Shown: positions 35,216 through 47,175 of the stretch, one piece after another
Layout: every line of letters starts with the position of its first letter
How positions within the stretch are numbered: the stretch's first letter is position 1
Source: Toxonevra muliebris
Lineage: Eukaryota > Arthropoda > Insecta > Diptera > Pallopteridae
Assembly (NCBI GenBank): GCA_963691655.1
Contig: OY829326.1
Span: forward strand, 59,823,776 to 59,887,775
Direction: 5' to 3'
DNA: 64,000 nucleotides
Program-made: the position numbers and the translations under genes
The notes under the pieces: generated by a model
Database searches by the model: none
What the model saw: the letters and a program-made list of their open reading frames with translations, nothing else
What the model was told of the DNA's origin: nothing

Positions 35216-38080
35216 ATTTCAAGCAGGTATTGGTGCTTACAGGCTGTAGCAATTACTACAGACTAGCTTTAATAAGAGATACCGAAACTTGAATAATGCA
35301 GGGATATGAGGCTGCGGTCGTGTCTTGGAGAAGATATCTCCAAGTCGTTATGTATAATAAGGTTTCTTCTCATTGAGTATGATAGTAAATAGCAAGTCAG
35401 TCAAAACGAACAATGCTTAAATTCCCAACTTTAATTCAACCATCCATAAATTATTTTAAAACTTTCCCAATTTTAAGTTTTGCTTTTTATAGTAGGTATG
35501 TTTTCACAAAAAAATAAATGCTTTTGTGATGTCACTAAAAATAATCGTACCGGAAGCGACAATTTATTTTTAGTTGTCTACCATAGCCGCAGTACATAAA
35601 TCGCTACCTTCTCCATTTTTTATTGCTGCTTTTGGCACAACTTCCTGTATTTAAACAACTACTTAAAATTTTTGTAACATAAATCTATTTAAACATTTAA
35701 GAAAATGAAATTATATATCTACATCGGTTTTATTGACTTTACTTTACTTCAACACCGACTACACCTACTGCGAAACGAGTCAAGTCTATGAAGTTCAAGG
35801 TTAAATAGCAAAATAGACAAGTTCGCGCTACCACACCAAAAACAAAAAAGGAAATAAAGAGAAAAAGGAATAATAACAATAAAAACCAGGTTACCTCACC
35901 ATAGCATATGTATGCATTCAGATATCAGCAAATAGTGCATTGGAGTAGAAAATCAATTTTCAAGACAAGAAAAACAGTAACAAAAAAGAAAGGAGTGACC
36001 TAAGGTGTGCACAGTGCCACACTCAATTTTAGAAGAAAACGAACAAAACAGAAAAAAAAAAAAAACAAATGTTGCAACATCAACTAATTGTAAGAAAAAC
36101 TTTTGCTGCACCTGTGGCGTAGAAAACTAGCGGTGCTGGATGAGTCGAATCAAGAGTCAAAGGTAATAAAATTCTGCCACCCCAGCTGATGTTAAATAAA
36201 GCAACATGGCGGCTGTGCATCAGTTGCTCTTGTATACTGTATGTTCCACCAACGGAAATGAAAGTAGATGGTACATATAGAAAAAAAAAGAAGAAGAAAA
36301 AGAAGAAGAAGAGGAAAGAGATATGATATCCGGTGAAATGATTTAACTTTCTTTTAAGTTTTCCTCATAGATTTTAACACGTTATTTAAGATTATCCAAT
36401 AAAAAATACTAAAACAGTTGCAATACAAATCTGTCAAAGTCAATTTATTTATAAAAGAAAACTTTATTTATAGTTAGAGTTTAAATTATAGATTACTTTT
36501 CTAAGTAAGGCTGCATTTACACGACACGAACGAACGAAAGAATGTTTGCTCTGGCTGATTGAACTGATTTAAATTTTTGGGCGAATACAGTGCTACGGTT
36601 GAGGTGAACTGTTTACTAAGATCACTCTATATACATTCTTGTTGTGATGACTACATTTGTTCATTAAGCCTGTTTAAATATAACTTCAACTAACGAAATT
36701 AACATGAACTTAAGTCATGACTTTGAAAATTAACCTCTAGATTTAATTTTCATAGTCTCCTAAAAAACGATCATAAACTGTTTACACCAGACAAGTGAAC
36801 AACGATTCTTTCGTGGCAAATATTTAAAGCTAAAACTTTTTTACTGATGTTGGAACTCAGCCCGACACGGCAAGACCAAAACGTTGACGAACATATCTAA
36901 CAAAGAGAGTGCGATGATAGTGGTGGCACTGACGATTAGTGTCGGAAACAATAATCGAATTGGATAAGAGAATCCTCAACCTTGCGGTCCTTTGCACGGA
37001 TGGGAAGGTTTATAAAATCTTCCTGATTAACATTGTTATTGAGTTTAAAAGCCACCTCTTTTGTACTTTTAGAGTACCAGAGTCCATGCGATGTATTTTG
37101 CACTGAGACAGCCGACCATAAATGTAATTGCAGAGTTAACTCTGGCTTGTACTTGTCTGCTAATCTACAGACATTTATTTGACGGAGACGCTGACACAAC
37201 ACTTCCAATTTCGCGCGAATGGAGGGAACTGTGCATGGTGGTAGCATATGATGGCTAGAAGTTTTTTCAAGATGATCGACCTCAATCACCAAGTTTTAGT
37301 TAAGTTTTTTACACTAGTGTGTTGTCGACTGCGCACTAAAAATACTACGGCGCTCGCTTTAGAGACTCATATGTCGAAAAGGAAATGACATATTAAAAGA
37401 ACTACAGCAGTGATTCCTGATAAGTATAGCAATAAGAAATTTTTTTTCGAAATTTCTGGACTGGACCTTGTTTGATAGAGATGGCCTGTGATAGAGTGAT
37501 GGCCTGGAAATTTTTCTACTGCCCACTAAACTGGTAAACCTGATCGACCTTGGTATTTAGCTACTAAATAGAAAAGCAGATGATCAGCATTTAGCTTTGT
37601 CTAAATGAGAGTAGACCAGCAAGTAGAAAATGCTCAAAGTGATGGCAACCAAGTCAGACGTAATGATATTGTAAGAAATCTTAGTTATTTGAGTGAGACT
37701 GAAAAATTTTAATAAACTCTTTGTTTCGGATTCCTAGAGGCTACATGATAAGTACATCTCAATAGAATGAGGTGCCATGAAATGAAACCTAGAGCTATGT
37801 ATTCCACTGAGCTGCCAACTGAAACCTCTTTTAGAAACTGAATCAAGTCTTTACTGAGTGCGGGCTGAACACTATTATAAAACATCGTTCCGAGCCTTCC
37901 CGGTCAGCAAAATCCTAAGAAATGCTGTTTCAAAATGATGAATGAAAAACAATGAGCGTAGTCGATTAGAAAACTTCACTTGGAAGAATCACAAAGCCGA
38001 GTCTTGATGAGCACTGGGCTCTATAACGTCAAAATCAGAAGGAGTATAAAATGCAAATTCAAAAAGGGCTTTCCATAGAA
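35216..38080. other. no gene seen
   Basis: A GAA-rich run lies at 36285-36320. A block starting GGCTGCATTTACACGACAC at 36511 resembles the one at 63618 and may be a repeat end. A 118-codon minus-strand frame at 36936-37292 has ordinary composition but matches no family I know; its neighbours are transposon debris, so I do not call it a gene. Confidence 0.4.
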
Positions 38081-38089
38081 ATTTTTGCA

Positions 38090-39320
38090 GCGGTATTGAA
38101 ACCATGTCTGAAACATCTAGGTTGGCGAAATCCTCAAAAACGGTCAAGCCAACCGATTGTGTTGACTCAAAAAATCTGATGGCACTCGCATGGAATTAAA
38201 AAGAGAGACTTAATGCTTGAATCTCACTTTCCGGGCAACTAGGTCTGGAAGCAGGGAAGATTAGTTCTACAGATTCTCAGCGTAACTGATGGGTTGCCAG
38301 GACAGAGGCGAAAAAAGATGCGATTAGGTTTGCTACTGCTTCCTTTGGCAGCTTCAAATCGCCGGGTGCGGATGGTATACTACCAGTAGATCTGAAAGAA
38401 GGTTTGATACAACTGGTACGGGTTTTGAAGAAGATCTTCATCTCCAGTTTGCCACTCGCTCACATACCTCAGCAATGGAGATTGGTTTTCATTCCAAAAA
38501 TTAGAAATGACAACTATACCAACCCTAAAAGCTTTAGATCATCAGTATGATGCCTTTTCTTACTAAAATGTCTTGAGCGCTCTGTCGAACACCGTTATTG
38601 AGTCGTTATTGTTACATCCTCTCTCTTCATTTCAGCATGCTTACCAATGTGGAAAATCTTGTGAGACAGTCCTACAAAATCTGGTAGATCGGATTGAACA
38701 GGGAAGAATAAACTATTGGTATTTTTGTTTTCATTGGATACGCTCAATGCCACATAGACTTATAATGGTTCAAGCTAATTGTGGTCAATTCGTGACTTGT
38801 GGCGTGAATAGGGGATGTCTTCAAAGAGGCGTACTCTCTGCACTGATGTGGTATCTGCTGGTTGACTCTCTACTTGTTTCCCTAAATGAGAGTCGGGTAT
38901 CTACACACAGGCCTATGCTTAATCACGGGCGAATCGGTCGGGCAGTTTGTAAGGCTATTTTTGGTAGAACATGGGGTCTTTTCTTTTATAAGGTCTTATT
39001 AGTCCCATCATCACCTATGCATCCATAGTTTGGTAAAGCATACTTAATGCTGACAGCGTTAGAAAAGCTCTTGCCAGGCTTTAAAGGACTGTGTTCATTT
39101 GTTGTACGGAAGCTTTTCCGGCAACTCCTGGCCCATCGTTGGATGCATTGCTCAACTTAGCACCCCTTGATATTTTTGCTAAAGGGGAGGCTGTCAAATC
39201 CATATGTAGGCTTAAACTCAATGGGTAATGGACACTTGTTGGAATACTGGTAACATTATTGAAGATACTGATTTGGGCCTAACAGTTATATCTATGCCAT
39301 CCGATACAATGCCAGCAATT
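38090..39320 (+). pseudogene. LINE (Jockey/LOA-like) reverse transcriptase, heavily decayed
   Basis: Pieces in order on the + strand: RLAKSSKTVKPT (about 38120), LMLESHFPGN (about 38212), SFKSPGADGILPVDLKEGL (about 38350), LAHIPQQWRLVFIPKIRNDN (about 38460-38515), NPKSFR, LLKCLERSVE (about 38565) and, near the end, PSLDALLNLAPLDIFAKGEA (39130-39190). These are the linker, the early reverse-transcriptase motifs (GPDGI.P..L, .IP..Wr...vvfIPK, .p..fRpIsL..f..K.lEr) and the thumb/after-RT region of Jockey/LOA LINEs. Stops and frameshifts are dense, and the catalytic YADD is not found. About 1.2 kb of a 4-6 kb element remains. Confidence 0.7.
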
Positions 39321-39958
39321 TTAGTTTTAAAACAGTCGACTTGACCCATAATTGTAAATAGGTGGGGCTGAGAAGCTTCAGACAGACAGAAAACATCTTA
39401 CATGTCATCTTTTTACCTCAGGTGCGTCCCGAAAAAAGCATCAGCGTCTTGTTGTGGCCTAGCAATTTGTTGTGAAAGTTAATGGCATGAATTGCAAAAG
39501 ACAGCAGGTAATCGAGGGGGAAATCCAGGATTTTCGGGTTATTCACTGTTAAGACGCATCTGCCAGAATCCAACTTAACTCTTTCGTTCAAGTGGTGAAG
39601 AAAGAGGCCATTAATATACCCCAAGGTCAAAATGTTGCAGTCGTTCGCAGGCAATCTTAAACTCACTACATTTGGCTACTAATACTAATTGTCCTATTAT
39701 ACTTATATTTTTATTGAAAAACTTTAACCATCACGTTCTACCATTCCATTGACAACTTTTGCTCCGTCTTCTTAATCCATTCAAATTACTTATTAATAAT
39801 CTTTTTCAATTTTAATCTTACACCATAAACCAAAAGTCTTGACTTTTGAAAAGATAATGAGGAGAACTTCATCCATGATTTCTCTTTCTGTTCAAAATCA
39901 ATTTAAATTGCAAACACTACTCAACCGTAACTTACGCAATACTCTACATTTTTCTTAC
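39321..39958. other. no gene seen
   Basis: Spacer of about 640 bp between a LINE remnant and a MITE; nothing recognised. Confidence 0.45.
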
Positions 39959-39960
39959 TA

Positions 39961-40874
39961 CACTCAAAAAAAAAGTACATGAAACAGCTGTAAAAATAAC
40001 ATTTTTTGTTTACAATATTCAGCCAACATTAAAAAATATTAACATTACAAAATGTTATTATAATATTACTGAAAAATGTATAAGTGATGCGAAAAACTGC
40101 GATTTTGACATTAAAAATGTAAAATAAATACATTATTTTAATGTAATATTGATATGACAATTATGTTGAATTGACATGACAACAATGTATAACTGATATT
40201 GCAAAATGTAAATTTGATATAAATTTAACGTAGAATTTAAAACTTAAAATGTTAAATAAAACACAATAAAGAAGTTTTTTGCATTTTATATAATTTTATT
40301 TCTGTAATAATAATTATAGATAATAATATATAAGCGTAAATAATTCCGAAAAAGTAAAATTTTTAAAACACGTTTTAGTTTATTTTATACTCTTTTATTA
40401 TTATTTAACACTTTTTCACAAATTTTTTTTTCACACTGTTTTTATTAAAACTATTATTGTGAATGCAAATAAATAGATACGTTCACTCTCACCCGACGAA
40501 ACGCAAAACTATTTCAGAATTAAAAAGTGTTGTCAGTTTAAATTTTTAATGTTATACTTATTCAAAAAGTATTACCAGTCTTAATTTTCAATGCTATACT
40601 AGCCTGTTTACATTTTGAATGTTAAATTTACACAGAATAATATAAATTTTACATGAAAAACGTATTAAGTAACGAGAATATTTTTAATGTAATTTTAACA
40701 TTATAATTTGACATTACAATGTAAAACGAATTATTATCAATATGACAGTTTTAATGTTAATACAACACAAAACCGATCAATCTGATATTTTTTGCCGTAA
40801 AACTAACATTTTTGTTTTTACATTGAAAATAACATTACAAAAATATCAATTTTACATTGCACTTTTTTTTAGTG
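39961..40874. mobile_element. MITE with TA duplication and CACT ends (914 bp)
   Basis: TA precedes 39961 and follows 40874. The left end CACTCAAAAAAAAAGTACATG is matched by the complemented right end CACTAAAAAAAAAGTGCAATG. The interior is very AT-rich and made of repeated AATGTTAAAAT/TAACATT words. No transposase is present. TA duplication suggests mobilisation by a Tc1/mariner-type enzyme, but the ends do not match any family I can name. Confidence 0.65.
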
Positions 40875-40876
40875 TA

Positions 40877-41267
40877 TGGATAACGTATTTCAATCTGCTT
40901 CGATTTGTATTGAGTCTCGTTTTGGAATCTTCTGCTTATTTTGCTTTGTGTAATGAACACATTATTTCCGCTCTTTTATATCTTAAAATATCATCATCAA
41001 TTTGGCGAGTTTGGCTAGTTTGGCGAGTTTGCTATAGTGGGAGAGGGGGGGAGGGGGGGGGGCATACATATCATACCATATCGTGTTGTATTGTATTGAA
41101 ACGTTCGTATTGCAACGCATATTTAGAGCATGTCTACATTGAGAAACTAAACAATACAAAACCGACAAGAAAATTCTTTATTTACTCGTCCATTCAAAAC
41201 TTTTTTGTATAATACACAATAAAGTCTCACATATTCATACATAGGTATATATAAAAGACATACACAA

Positions 41268-41311
<44 letters not shown>

Positions 41312-41980
41312 AGTATTTTTCGTAGTCAGTCCACTTGCTAATGCGGTTTCACACAAACACTCACATATAAATACACGTATACATACCTATGCTAGTTAAG
41401 TCCGTCCATTGATCCTTGATGCCATATCGTATATACAAGAAAATCACACACATACATACACACACACATTCATGTAAACACACAATGGGGGGAGTCAAAT
41501 CCATTGAGAAATAATTCCAAATAACAAAAAACAGCAACAACAACAGTAAGAACAAAGAGACGAAACATCAAACTTTCACTCCGATTACCCAGTAGGAATT
41601 TGTATTAACAATGACATTTTTTAAATGGTTGTAGCTTACATAAAAAGATAACGACAACGGATTCTGATGGCAATGATTATATTTGATCTCAGAAACTTTA
41701 CTGCCATCACGAAACAGCAATTCATAACGATTCGATAAACTAGCAGATTAGACGGTCGAACCCGCTACTACACATCAGGGATCTATGTGATAGTTCCCTC
41801 ATTTCATTTTTGTTTTTTTATTTTCTAACGATACAGGGATTTGAAATTTGTTTCAGTCTCAGATTTCAGTTAGGTTTTCATAACTTACAATCTCTTTTAA
41901 GCGATAATCCACTTCAACTAGAACAATGTACGTTTCTAAGAAGGTATTTTTCCACACGTAACTAACTTGGCTTTTGCCTG
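40877..41980. other. simple repeats, no gene seen
   Basis: A G-rich run (41038-41062), a TA repeat (41276-41306) and CA/CATA-rich stretches at 41345-41480 create spurious frames. Nothing else was recognised. Confidence 0.5.
41276..41306. repeat. TA dinucleotide microsatellite
   Basis: About 31 bp of uninterrupted alternating T and A. Confidence 0.95.
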
Positions 41981-41984
41981 TAGA

Positions 41985-42190
41985 AATCGGAAAATTTTTG
42001 AACAAGTGAGCGTGGAACCTCCCATATAAGTCATATACTTTTTTGAGTATATCTTCGGAGCCATTTAGAATACAGTACAAGGAATGTGGATAAGATTAAT
42101 AAAAGGGACGCGGCATCTACCACATAATCTGAACTTTCATTATATTTAAAGCGGTATATCAGAAGAACTTGTAGCGAATTTGTTACAGAA
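41985..42190. repeat. dispersed repeat fragment shared with 48729-49120
   Basis: GAGCGTGGAACCTCCCATA at 42008 followed by a GTATATCTTCGGAGCCATTTA-like segment parallels GGGCGTGGCACCTCCCATA at 48872 followed by GTATATCTGAAGAACGATTTA. The order is the same, so both come from one repeat family. Confidence 0.5.
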
Positions 42191-42209
42191 TGCTGCTTGT
42201 GAGAACTTC

Positions 42210-43165
42210 ATGGAAATAGAGGAGAAAAAAGTAGGAGAGAGAGGTAACTATGAAGGCGGTCAAAGGGAATTGGAAAGAAAGAAGAGTGGAATGCGATAGA
42301 GGGAAGTTGAAAAGAAAGTAGAATTCAGAAGTAACTAGTCAAAGAGGTCGGGAAGGGAAAAACAATAAGAGGAGAATAGAGTGAAATAAATGCTTGCAGG
42401 GCTGCGATAGTGGTCTAGAGTCGGAAGGGAGGGGGGAGGGGGATAAAGAGAAGAAAGCCATAAGCGGGGGGAATTGAGAGCGGCAGTGGATGGTGGAAAT
42501 CGTGAATGCGGAAAAAGAATGGGGAAGGTGGTCGACAACGGGCATCAAAAGAGGGAGCCGAGAGCAAGAAAAATAGGAAGACAAAAAAGGAGAGGCGGCC
42601 TCGACAAGTGATTAAAAGCTGTTATTGCGAGGGTAAGCTCAAAGAAGGAGACCGAAAAAAAGGTGTCAAGAAAGGGAGGAGAGAGAAAATATGGGAAAAA
42701 CGAGGTTAGAGAGAAAAGATAAATACAAAGGGAAGAAAGAAACCGAATAGGTCTAACAGGGAGCGATATGGTTTGAGAGTAAGAAAGCGGAGCAGGAAGA
42801 GAACGCGCGTGAAGGGAAGAGAAAAAAGGGGCTGAAAAAGAGTGGGGAGAGATAAAGAATGGTAAGAGATAAAGAGTGATAAGAGATATAGAGTTCAGGA
42901 AGATGAATGGAGATAGATAAGTGGAGGGAGATGAGTAGACAGAGATATGTGGGAAAAGATAAAAAGTTGATGACGGTATAAAGTGCGGGGAGACAAGAAA
43001 ATAAGTAAAGTGAAAAGGCAAAAAGACTGAAGAAATGAATGCAAACGAGTAGTAGATACCGTAATGATGAGGAGATATGGTGAGCGGGGCAGAGAAAGAA
43101 GATGGAGAAAGAGGGGCATAAGCAACAGTATGAGAATTATAGAAGAAAATAAGAAATGTTTGTTA
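42210..43165 (+). repeat. purine-rich (GA) tract of about 950 bp
   Basis: The + strand is overwhelmingly A and G, in irregular GAGAAAG/GGGAAGAG words without a fixed period. The opposite strand gives serine/leucine/phenylalanine-rich open frames up to 158 codons that are compositional artefacts. Such tracts can form triplex structures. Confidence 0.85.
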
Positions 43166-43314
43166 TGATTCAAATAACAACAGAATTCTTCTTTTGCAGT
43201 CATGTGCTTGTGTAGCAGTCCTGGTCAAGCTATAACATTTGTGCGAAAAATAGTTTCAGCGTTTTTTACACCAACACTGTCAGTAATACCGATCTCTGGT
43301 CTATGACATCTATC

Positions 43315-43500
43315 TATCTTGAAGTACGTCGCCACAAGTGGAAATGGATCAGCCATACACTGAGAAAACCTCACGAAAAAACCACAAAAGCTGCTCTAGA
43401 TTGAAACCTACAAGTTAGTCACAGACGCGGCAGACCATCCAACACATGAAGGTGACTAGTTTAAATAGAAGTGTTACAAGCAGGCTGCTCCAGGCGGTAG
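43315..43500 (+). pseudogene. LINE C-terminal fragment (CR1/RTE-like tail)
   Basis: The + strand reads EVRRHKWKWISHTLRKP at 43321-43371, then TTKAALD, a stop, and RRGRPSNT. This is the R.WRWIGHtLR.p...i...aL.Wnp.G.r.RGRP..TWRR segment seen at the extreme C-terminus of one class of invertebrate LINE proteins. One in-frame TGA (at about 43401) and loss of the final TWRR show it is dead. The fragment is short and the clade is uncertain. Confidence 0.65.
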
Positions 43501-45479
43501 ATCAAATTTATGGATTTAAATAAATAAGATTATAATAAGTTTATTGAGGCCCTAGGTTCCAGCTAAGAGTTTCGGGAACATTCATATATCAGGGGCCATA
43601 CCAAGGACGATAATAAAATTTTTTGTATGAAAGCGATATGTTGGGATAATCAGTAACAGTAAAGAGCAGAAATGGCCGTTTTTTGATTAGTGGGCGAGGC
43701 TGCCTCGCCAATTCAAGCTTCACAAAACATGGAAATATATTCAAAAGCTTTCATAAAATCAATCGCTTTAATCAAATTCTACAATTTTTTTTCTTTCAAT
43801 AGGTATTGTAAGAGTTGACGAGTTTGCTGATATTTTTATGCTATATTATTTTGTATAAAAGGTATGTATAAAAATCAAGAAGCTTACAATAGCCATGTAA
43901 AAATTTAAAACCTTTACACGTTTTTGATTTTTGTCCTGCTGATGTCTCACTCTAATTACACCTAGCGTAAATATCTCTACTGGGTATCCTTTACAGATTC
44001 AGATTGCATACTGTATAATGCTGGTATACGTGCTACACTGCGGTAAGTCAGTGGAAATCACAGGTCTTCTGTAATACAATTTTAAATAAAATGCGGTTCC
44101 ATTTGATTCGGTTTCGCATATTCTCATTCGCTTGACGTTGGCTTCTTTTCAGAGTTCAGTGTTACGCTAGTAGCAAATAACTAAACAACATAATAAAAAA
44201 TGAAATAGAGAAAACAAAATAAAATGAAATAAAAAAAAACAACGAATTGCGCAAATATTTTGTTGTTTGAACAATAGCGAAGAATTTGTTAGGAATTTAA
44301 TAGAGCGAAAAAAAAAATAAATTGCAGAATTGATTTTGATGCATTAATTTTTCGCTGTTATGCCGGTTCCGGTTTCTGTATCCGTTTATATTCCTGTTAT
44401 TTTTGCTACTGCTATAAGTTGGCGATGTGGGTTTCGGTTGTTTTAGCTTTTAATAGACAAACTAACCAGCGGATATTTTGTTAAACGTAAACAACTTTGA
44501 AGGAGCTTTACATAGACATGCAATTTCAACTTTTACCTAAACTTCAACTTCCCCTACAAATATTATCTACATACAATGAATTAATTTTGGAATTTTAGTT
44601 TAAGATTTATACACTTATTCAATATTAACTTTGCATTTCAAATACGAGTATTTCTGGCGTTCGTTGCCGGTATTCATAGAATGGGGGCAGCAACAACCAG
44701 AGCAATAACAAACTACAACAATAGCTGCTGAACAATGTCGACGGCTTTATGACTGCGACATTTCGGCGTGGTAGTAGTTAGTTGTTGTTGTAGTAGTAGT
44801 AGAAGTTCAAAGAAACACATTTTATGCACTCGCTAGCTTGCTATTGTCAACAAGGTTTCAATAATGCACTGCACTACATATATATACACTGTACTACAAA
44901 CTATGGCTATACTATAGTAAAGTACAAGTACCCGAGTTTATAGTGCATACACAATCTTAACTGTAATGACAACAAAAGTGCGCACATTGTTAGAAAATTG
45001 CTCAGACTCGCTCTACGGCTGTTTCATTAAATATGTGTGTATGAATTATATATATATATACATGTATACATATGTATATAAATCTTTGTGTTTGTGTGTG
45101 TGCCTTTGTTTGGTAGTTGTAAGTGCTGACAATGAGCCTTTTTGCTGTTGCAACTATGTAGGTTAATTGTGCAATGACTCGCGGCATTTTAAGTTTGTTC
45201 CAGCGTTGAACAGCGTTATTGCCATTCATGATTTCTCTTTTTCCTCTCACTCTCTATACCTTCCTCACTCTTTCTCTTTGTCTAAGCACTTGAACAAGAG
45301 CCACCGATAGATTTTTAATTTTGTTTATTTTTTGACGCTGCATCTTTTAATTATAAAAGCTTATTAAATTCATACACATATATTAGCTTTTGATAACAAA
45401 AAACTAAATTTAGGGTAGCGCACACTGAAATATGTAAATTAAATACATATTTCCAGAATTTATTATTTTCGTATGCACA
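43501..45479. other. no gene seen
   Basis: AT-rich sequence with TTG/TAG-type repeats at 44770-44810 and a TA/GT-rich stretch at 45045-45110. No domain recognised. Confidence 0.45.
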
Positions 45480-45481
45480 TA

Positions 45482-45725
45482 CAGTATGCAACAAAATTGA
45501 ACAAATAAAGGGGCATTTTTGGGATAATTTTTGGAATATCGAAATTTCGGTACTTTCAAGACCTTTTTTAACCTGAAGATATTATCTGATTTAAAAAATT
45601 TGCTTGCACTTTTATTCATCTGTGTATGTACAAACTTAACTACCCTGATAATTTTTCTCGCCATTTTTGGCTATTTTTCATATCCTCAAAATGTCACTTT
45701 ATTTGCTCAATTTTGTTACATACTG
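45482..45725. mobile_element. Tc1/mariner-type MITE (244 bp)
   Basis: TA at 45480-45481 and 45726-45727 flanks ends that start CAGTATG(C/T)AACAAAATTGA and stay matched for 29 bp with two differences (45482-45510 against 45697-45725). The interior is non-coding. TA plus CAGT ends are typical of Tc1-like elements. The Tc1/mariner element at 45730 begins only two bases beyond its TA. Confidence 0.75.
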
Positions 45726-45729
45726 TATA

Positions 45730-45755
45730 CAGGGTGACAATCGTAAAGTGACGCA
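45730..45755 (+). repeat. terminal inverted repeat, left
   Basis: 26 bp ending GTGACGCA; 25 of 26 positions match the complemented right end. Confidence 0.92.
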
Positions 45756-45851
45756 CACATTTCAGCAGTTATTTTCAAAAGGACGTACTTCCATTAAGTA
45801 CAATTAAGTGTTAACATTGCTGAATATATAAGCATTCATTTGAACCCCACC

Positions 45852-46851
45852 TCATTCAATATAACCTCCTTTAGCCTACACACATGCCTTCAATCGATCC
45901 GGAAATCGTAGGACTGTTCGCCGCAGGACTTCCTGATCAATTTCTCTAATGAATTTGTCAGCGACTCCAGACTGTGGTGTTGAGATGCACAAGCCTTACT
46001 CTCTAAAATACTCCAAATAGAGTAGTCCATTGGATTCAAGTCTGGGGAGTATGGTGGCCATTCTTGAGATGTTATGAATCCAGAAAAGTTGTTTTTTATC
46101 CATGTTTGCGTTAATTTTGCCATGTGGGAAGGTGCAGAATCTTGCTGGAAAGTCCAGTTTTCATTTCCAAATGTATCTTGGGCCCAGGAAGAACATGTTC
46201 ATTTAAAATAATAAATAAATAAACAACCTGGTCAATTTTAAATCCCTCTTCAACGAATATTAGAGGAGTTCTGGCATTAGCGGAAACTCCAGCCCATACC
46301 ATAACGGAAGCTGGCTTTTGAACTCGGCCAACAGTCCTATTTTGTTGCGATGATGATGTTAGCCACATTCGGTCATTTTGCGCATTGAAATGTTGTTCAA
46401 CCTTGAAAATTTTTTCATCTGTAAACAAGATATTTTCAACATTTTTTAAAACGGAGGAGCGTAGCAACGCCTTGCATCTTTGCAGTCGCAAATCTTTCTT
46501 TTTTTGTGTCAGATCTTGAGCTTTTCGGAGCTTGTACGGCTTAAGATTAAGCTTTGATTTTGCAATGATTCGCACTGTTTCACGGTTTACTCCCACTTCC
46601 TTAGCGATTTTTCTCATCGAGCTCCTTGGATTTCGCTTGATTCGTTTACGAATTTTTTCTGTTAAACCAGTAGTGGCAACTGTTGAAAATTTTCCCCGGT
46701 CTCTATCTCCAAAACCCCCAGTTTCATTATATCGAATAATAGCTCGGTCTACCGTACGACTTGACAAATTTAAAGCCTTTGCAATTTGACGGCTACTATA
46801 ATTTGCCAAATGAAATTTCATAATTTCACGACGAATATTTTCCTTGTCCAT
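45852..46851 (-). pseudogene. Tc1/mariner transposase (DD37D) with two frameshifts and one stop
   Basis: The likely start is ATG at 46849-46851 (MDKENIRREIM); an earlier in-frame ATG at 46911 adds residues unlike the family. Next come paired helix-turn-helix regions (SSRQIAKALNLSSRTVDRAI; RKIAKEVGVNRETVRIIAKS) separated by a GDRDRGK segment standing in for the usual GRPR motif. Catalytic residues: D in LFTDEKIF, D in FQQDSAPSH and D in SPDLNPMDYSIW, with 37 residues between the last two, hence DD37D (maT-like). Lesions: a 1-base loss near 46185, just before the second aspartate; a second near 45958; and TAG at 45876-45878 just before the terminal AKGGYIE. All three catalytic residues survive in sequence, but no single frame joins them. 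Confidence 0.9.
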
Positions 46852-46980
46852 TTTTATGGAAATTTCAAAATGTAATAACAAAAATTCAAATGAAATTAAA
46901 AGCAAAGCCAATGATGAATGAATTTGCTTTTTAAATTAAAGTAACGGTAAATGGCAAAGCTTGCTGCAGAGTATTAAACT

Positions 46981-47006
46981 TGCGTCACTTTACAATTGTC
47001 ACCCTG
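46981..47006 (-). repeat. terminal inverted repeat, right
   Basis: 26 bp ending CACCCTG before TA; partner of 45730-45755. Confidence 0.92.
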
Positions 47007-47175
47007 TATACTTGATACTTGAACATGTGCCCGAGCAAATGTAAAGTACTTTAATTAAATGCGAACATTACATCTTAATTAAGTATAGCAATATGGTAAG
47101 TAAAGGTAGTAAACTCACTGAAGTGTTCGGTTTGTTAATTTCTAACAAAAATTTGATTTATTCGATTAGGCACTA

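Larger units (their letters stand above)
45730..47006 (-). mobile_element. Tc1/mariner element, DD37D type, full-length but inactive (1277 bp)
   Basis: TA at 45728-45729 and 47007-47008 flanks 26-bp terminal inverted repeats (45730-45755 and 46981-47006) starting CAGGGTGACAAT and differing at one position. The transposase gene on the minus strand fills most of the element. The length of about 1.3 kb is standard for this superfamily. Confidence 0.93.

Noticed and set aside
36936..37292. 118-codon minus-strand frame
   Set aside because: Ordinary composition but no recognisable family, and surrounded by transposon debris; could not be supported as a gene.
40742..41212. 156-codon + strand frame
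   Set aside because: It starts inside a MITE end, crosses a G-rich run and shows no domain.
42545..43021. 158-codon minus-strand open frame
   Set aside because: It lies wholly within the purine-rich tract; the serine/leucine/phenylalanine composition follows from the base composition, with no domain.
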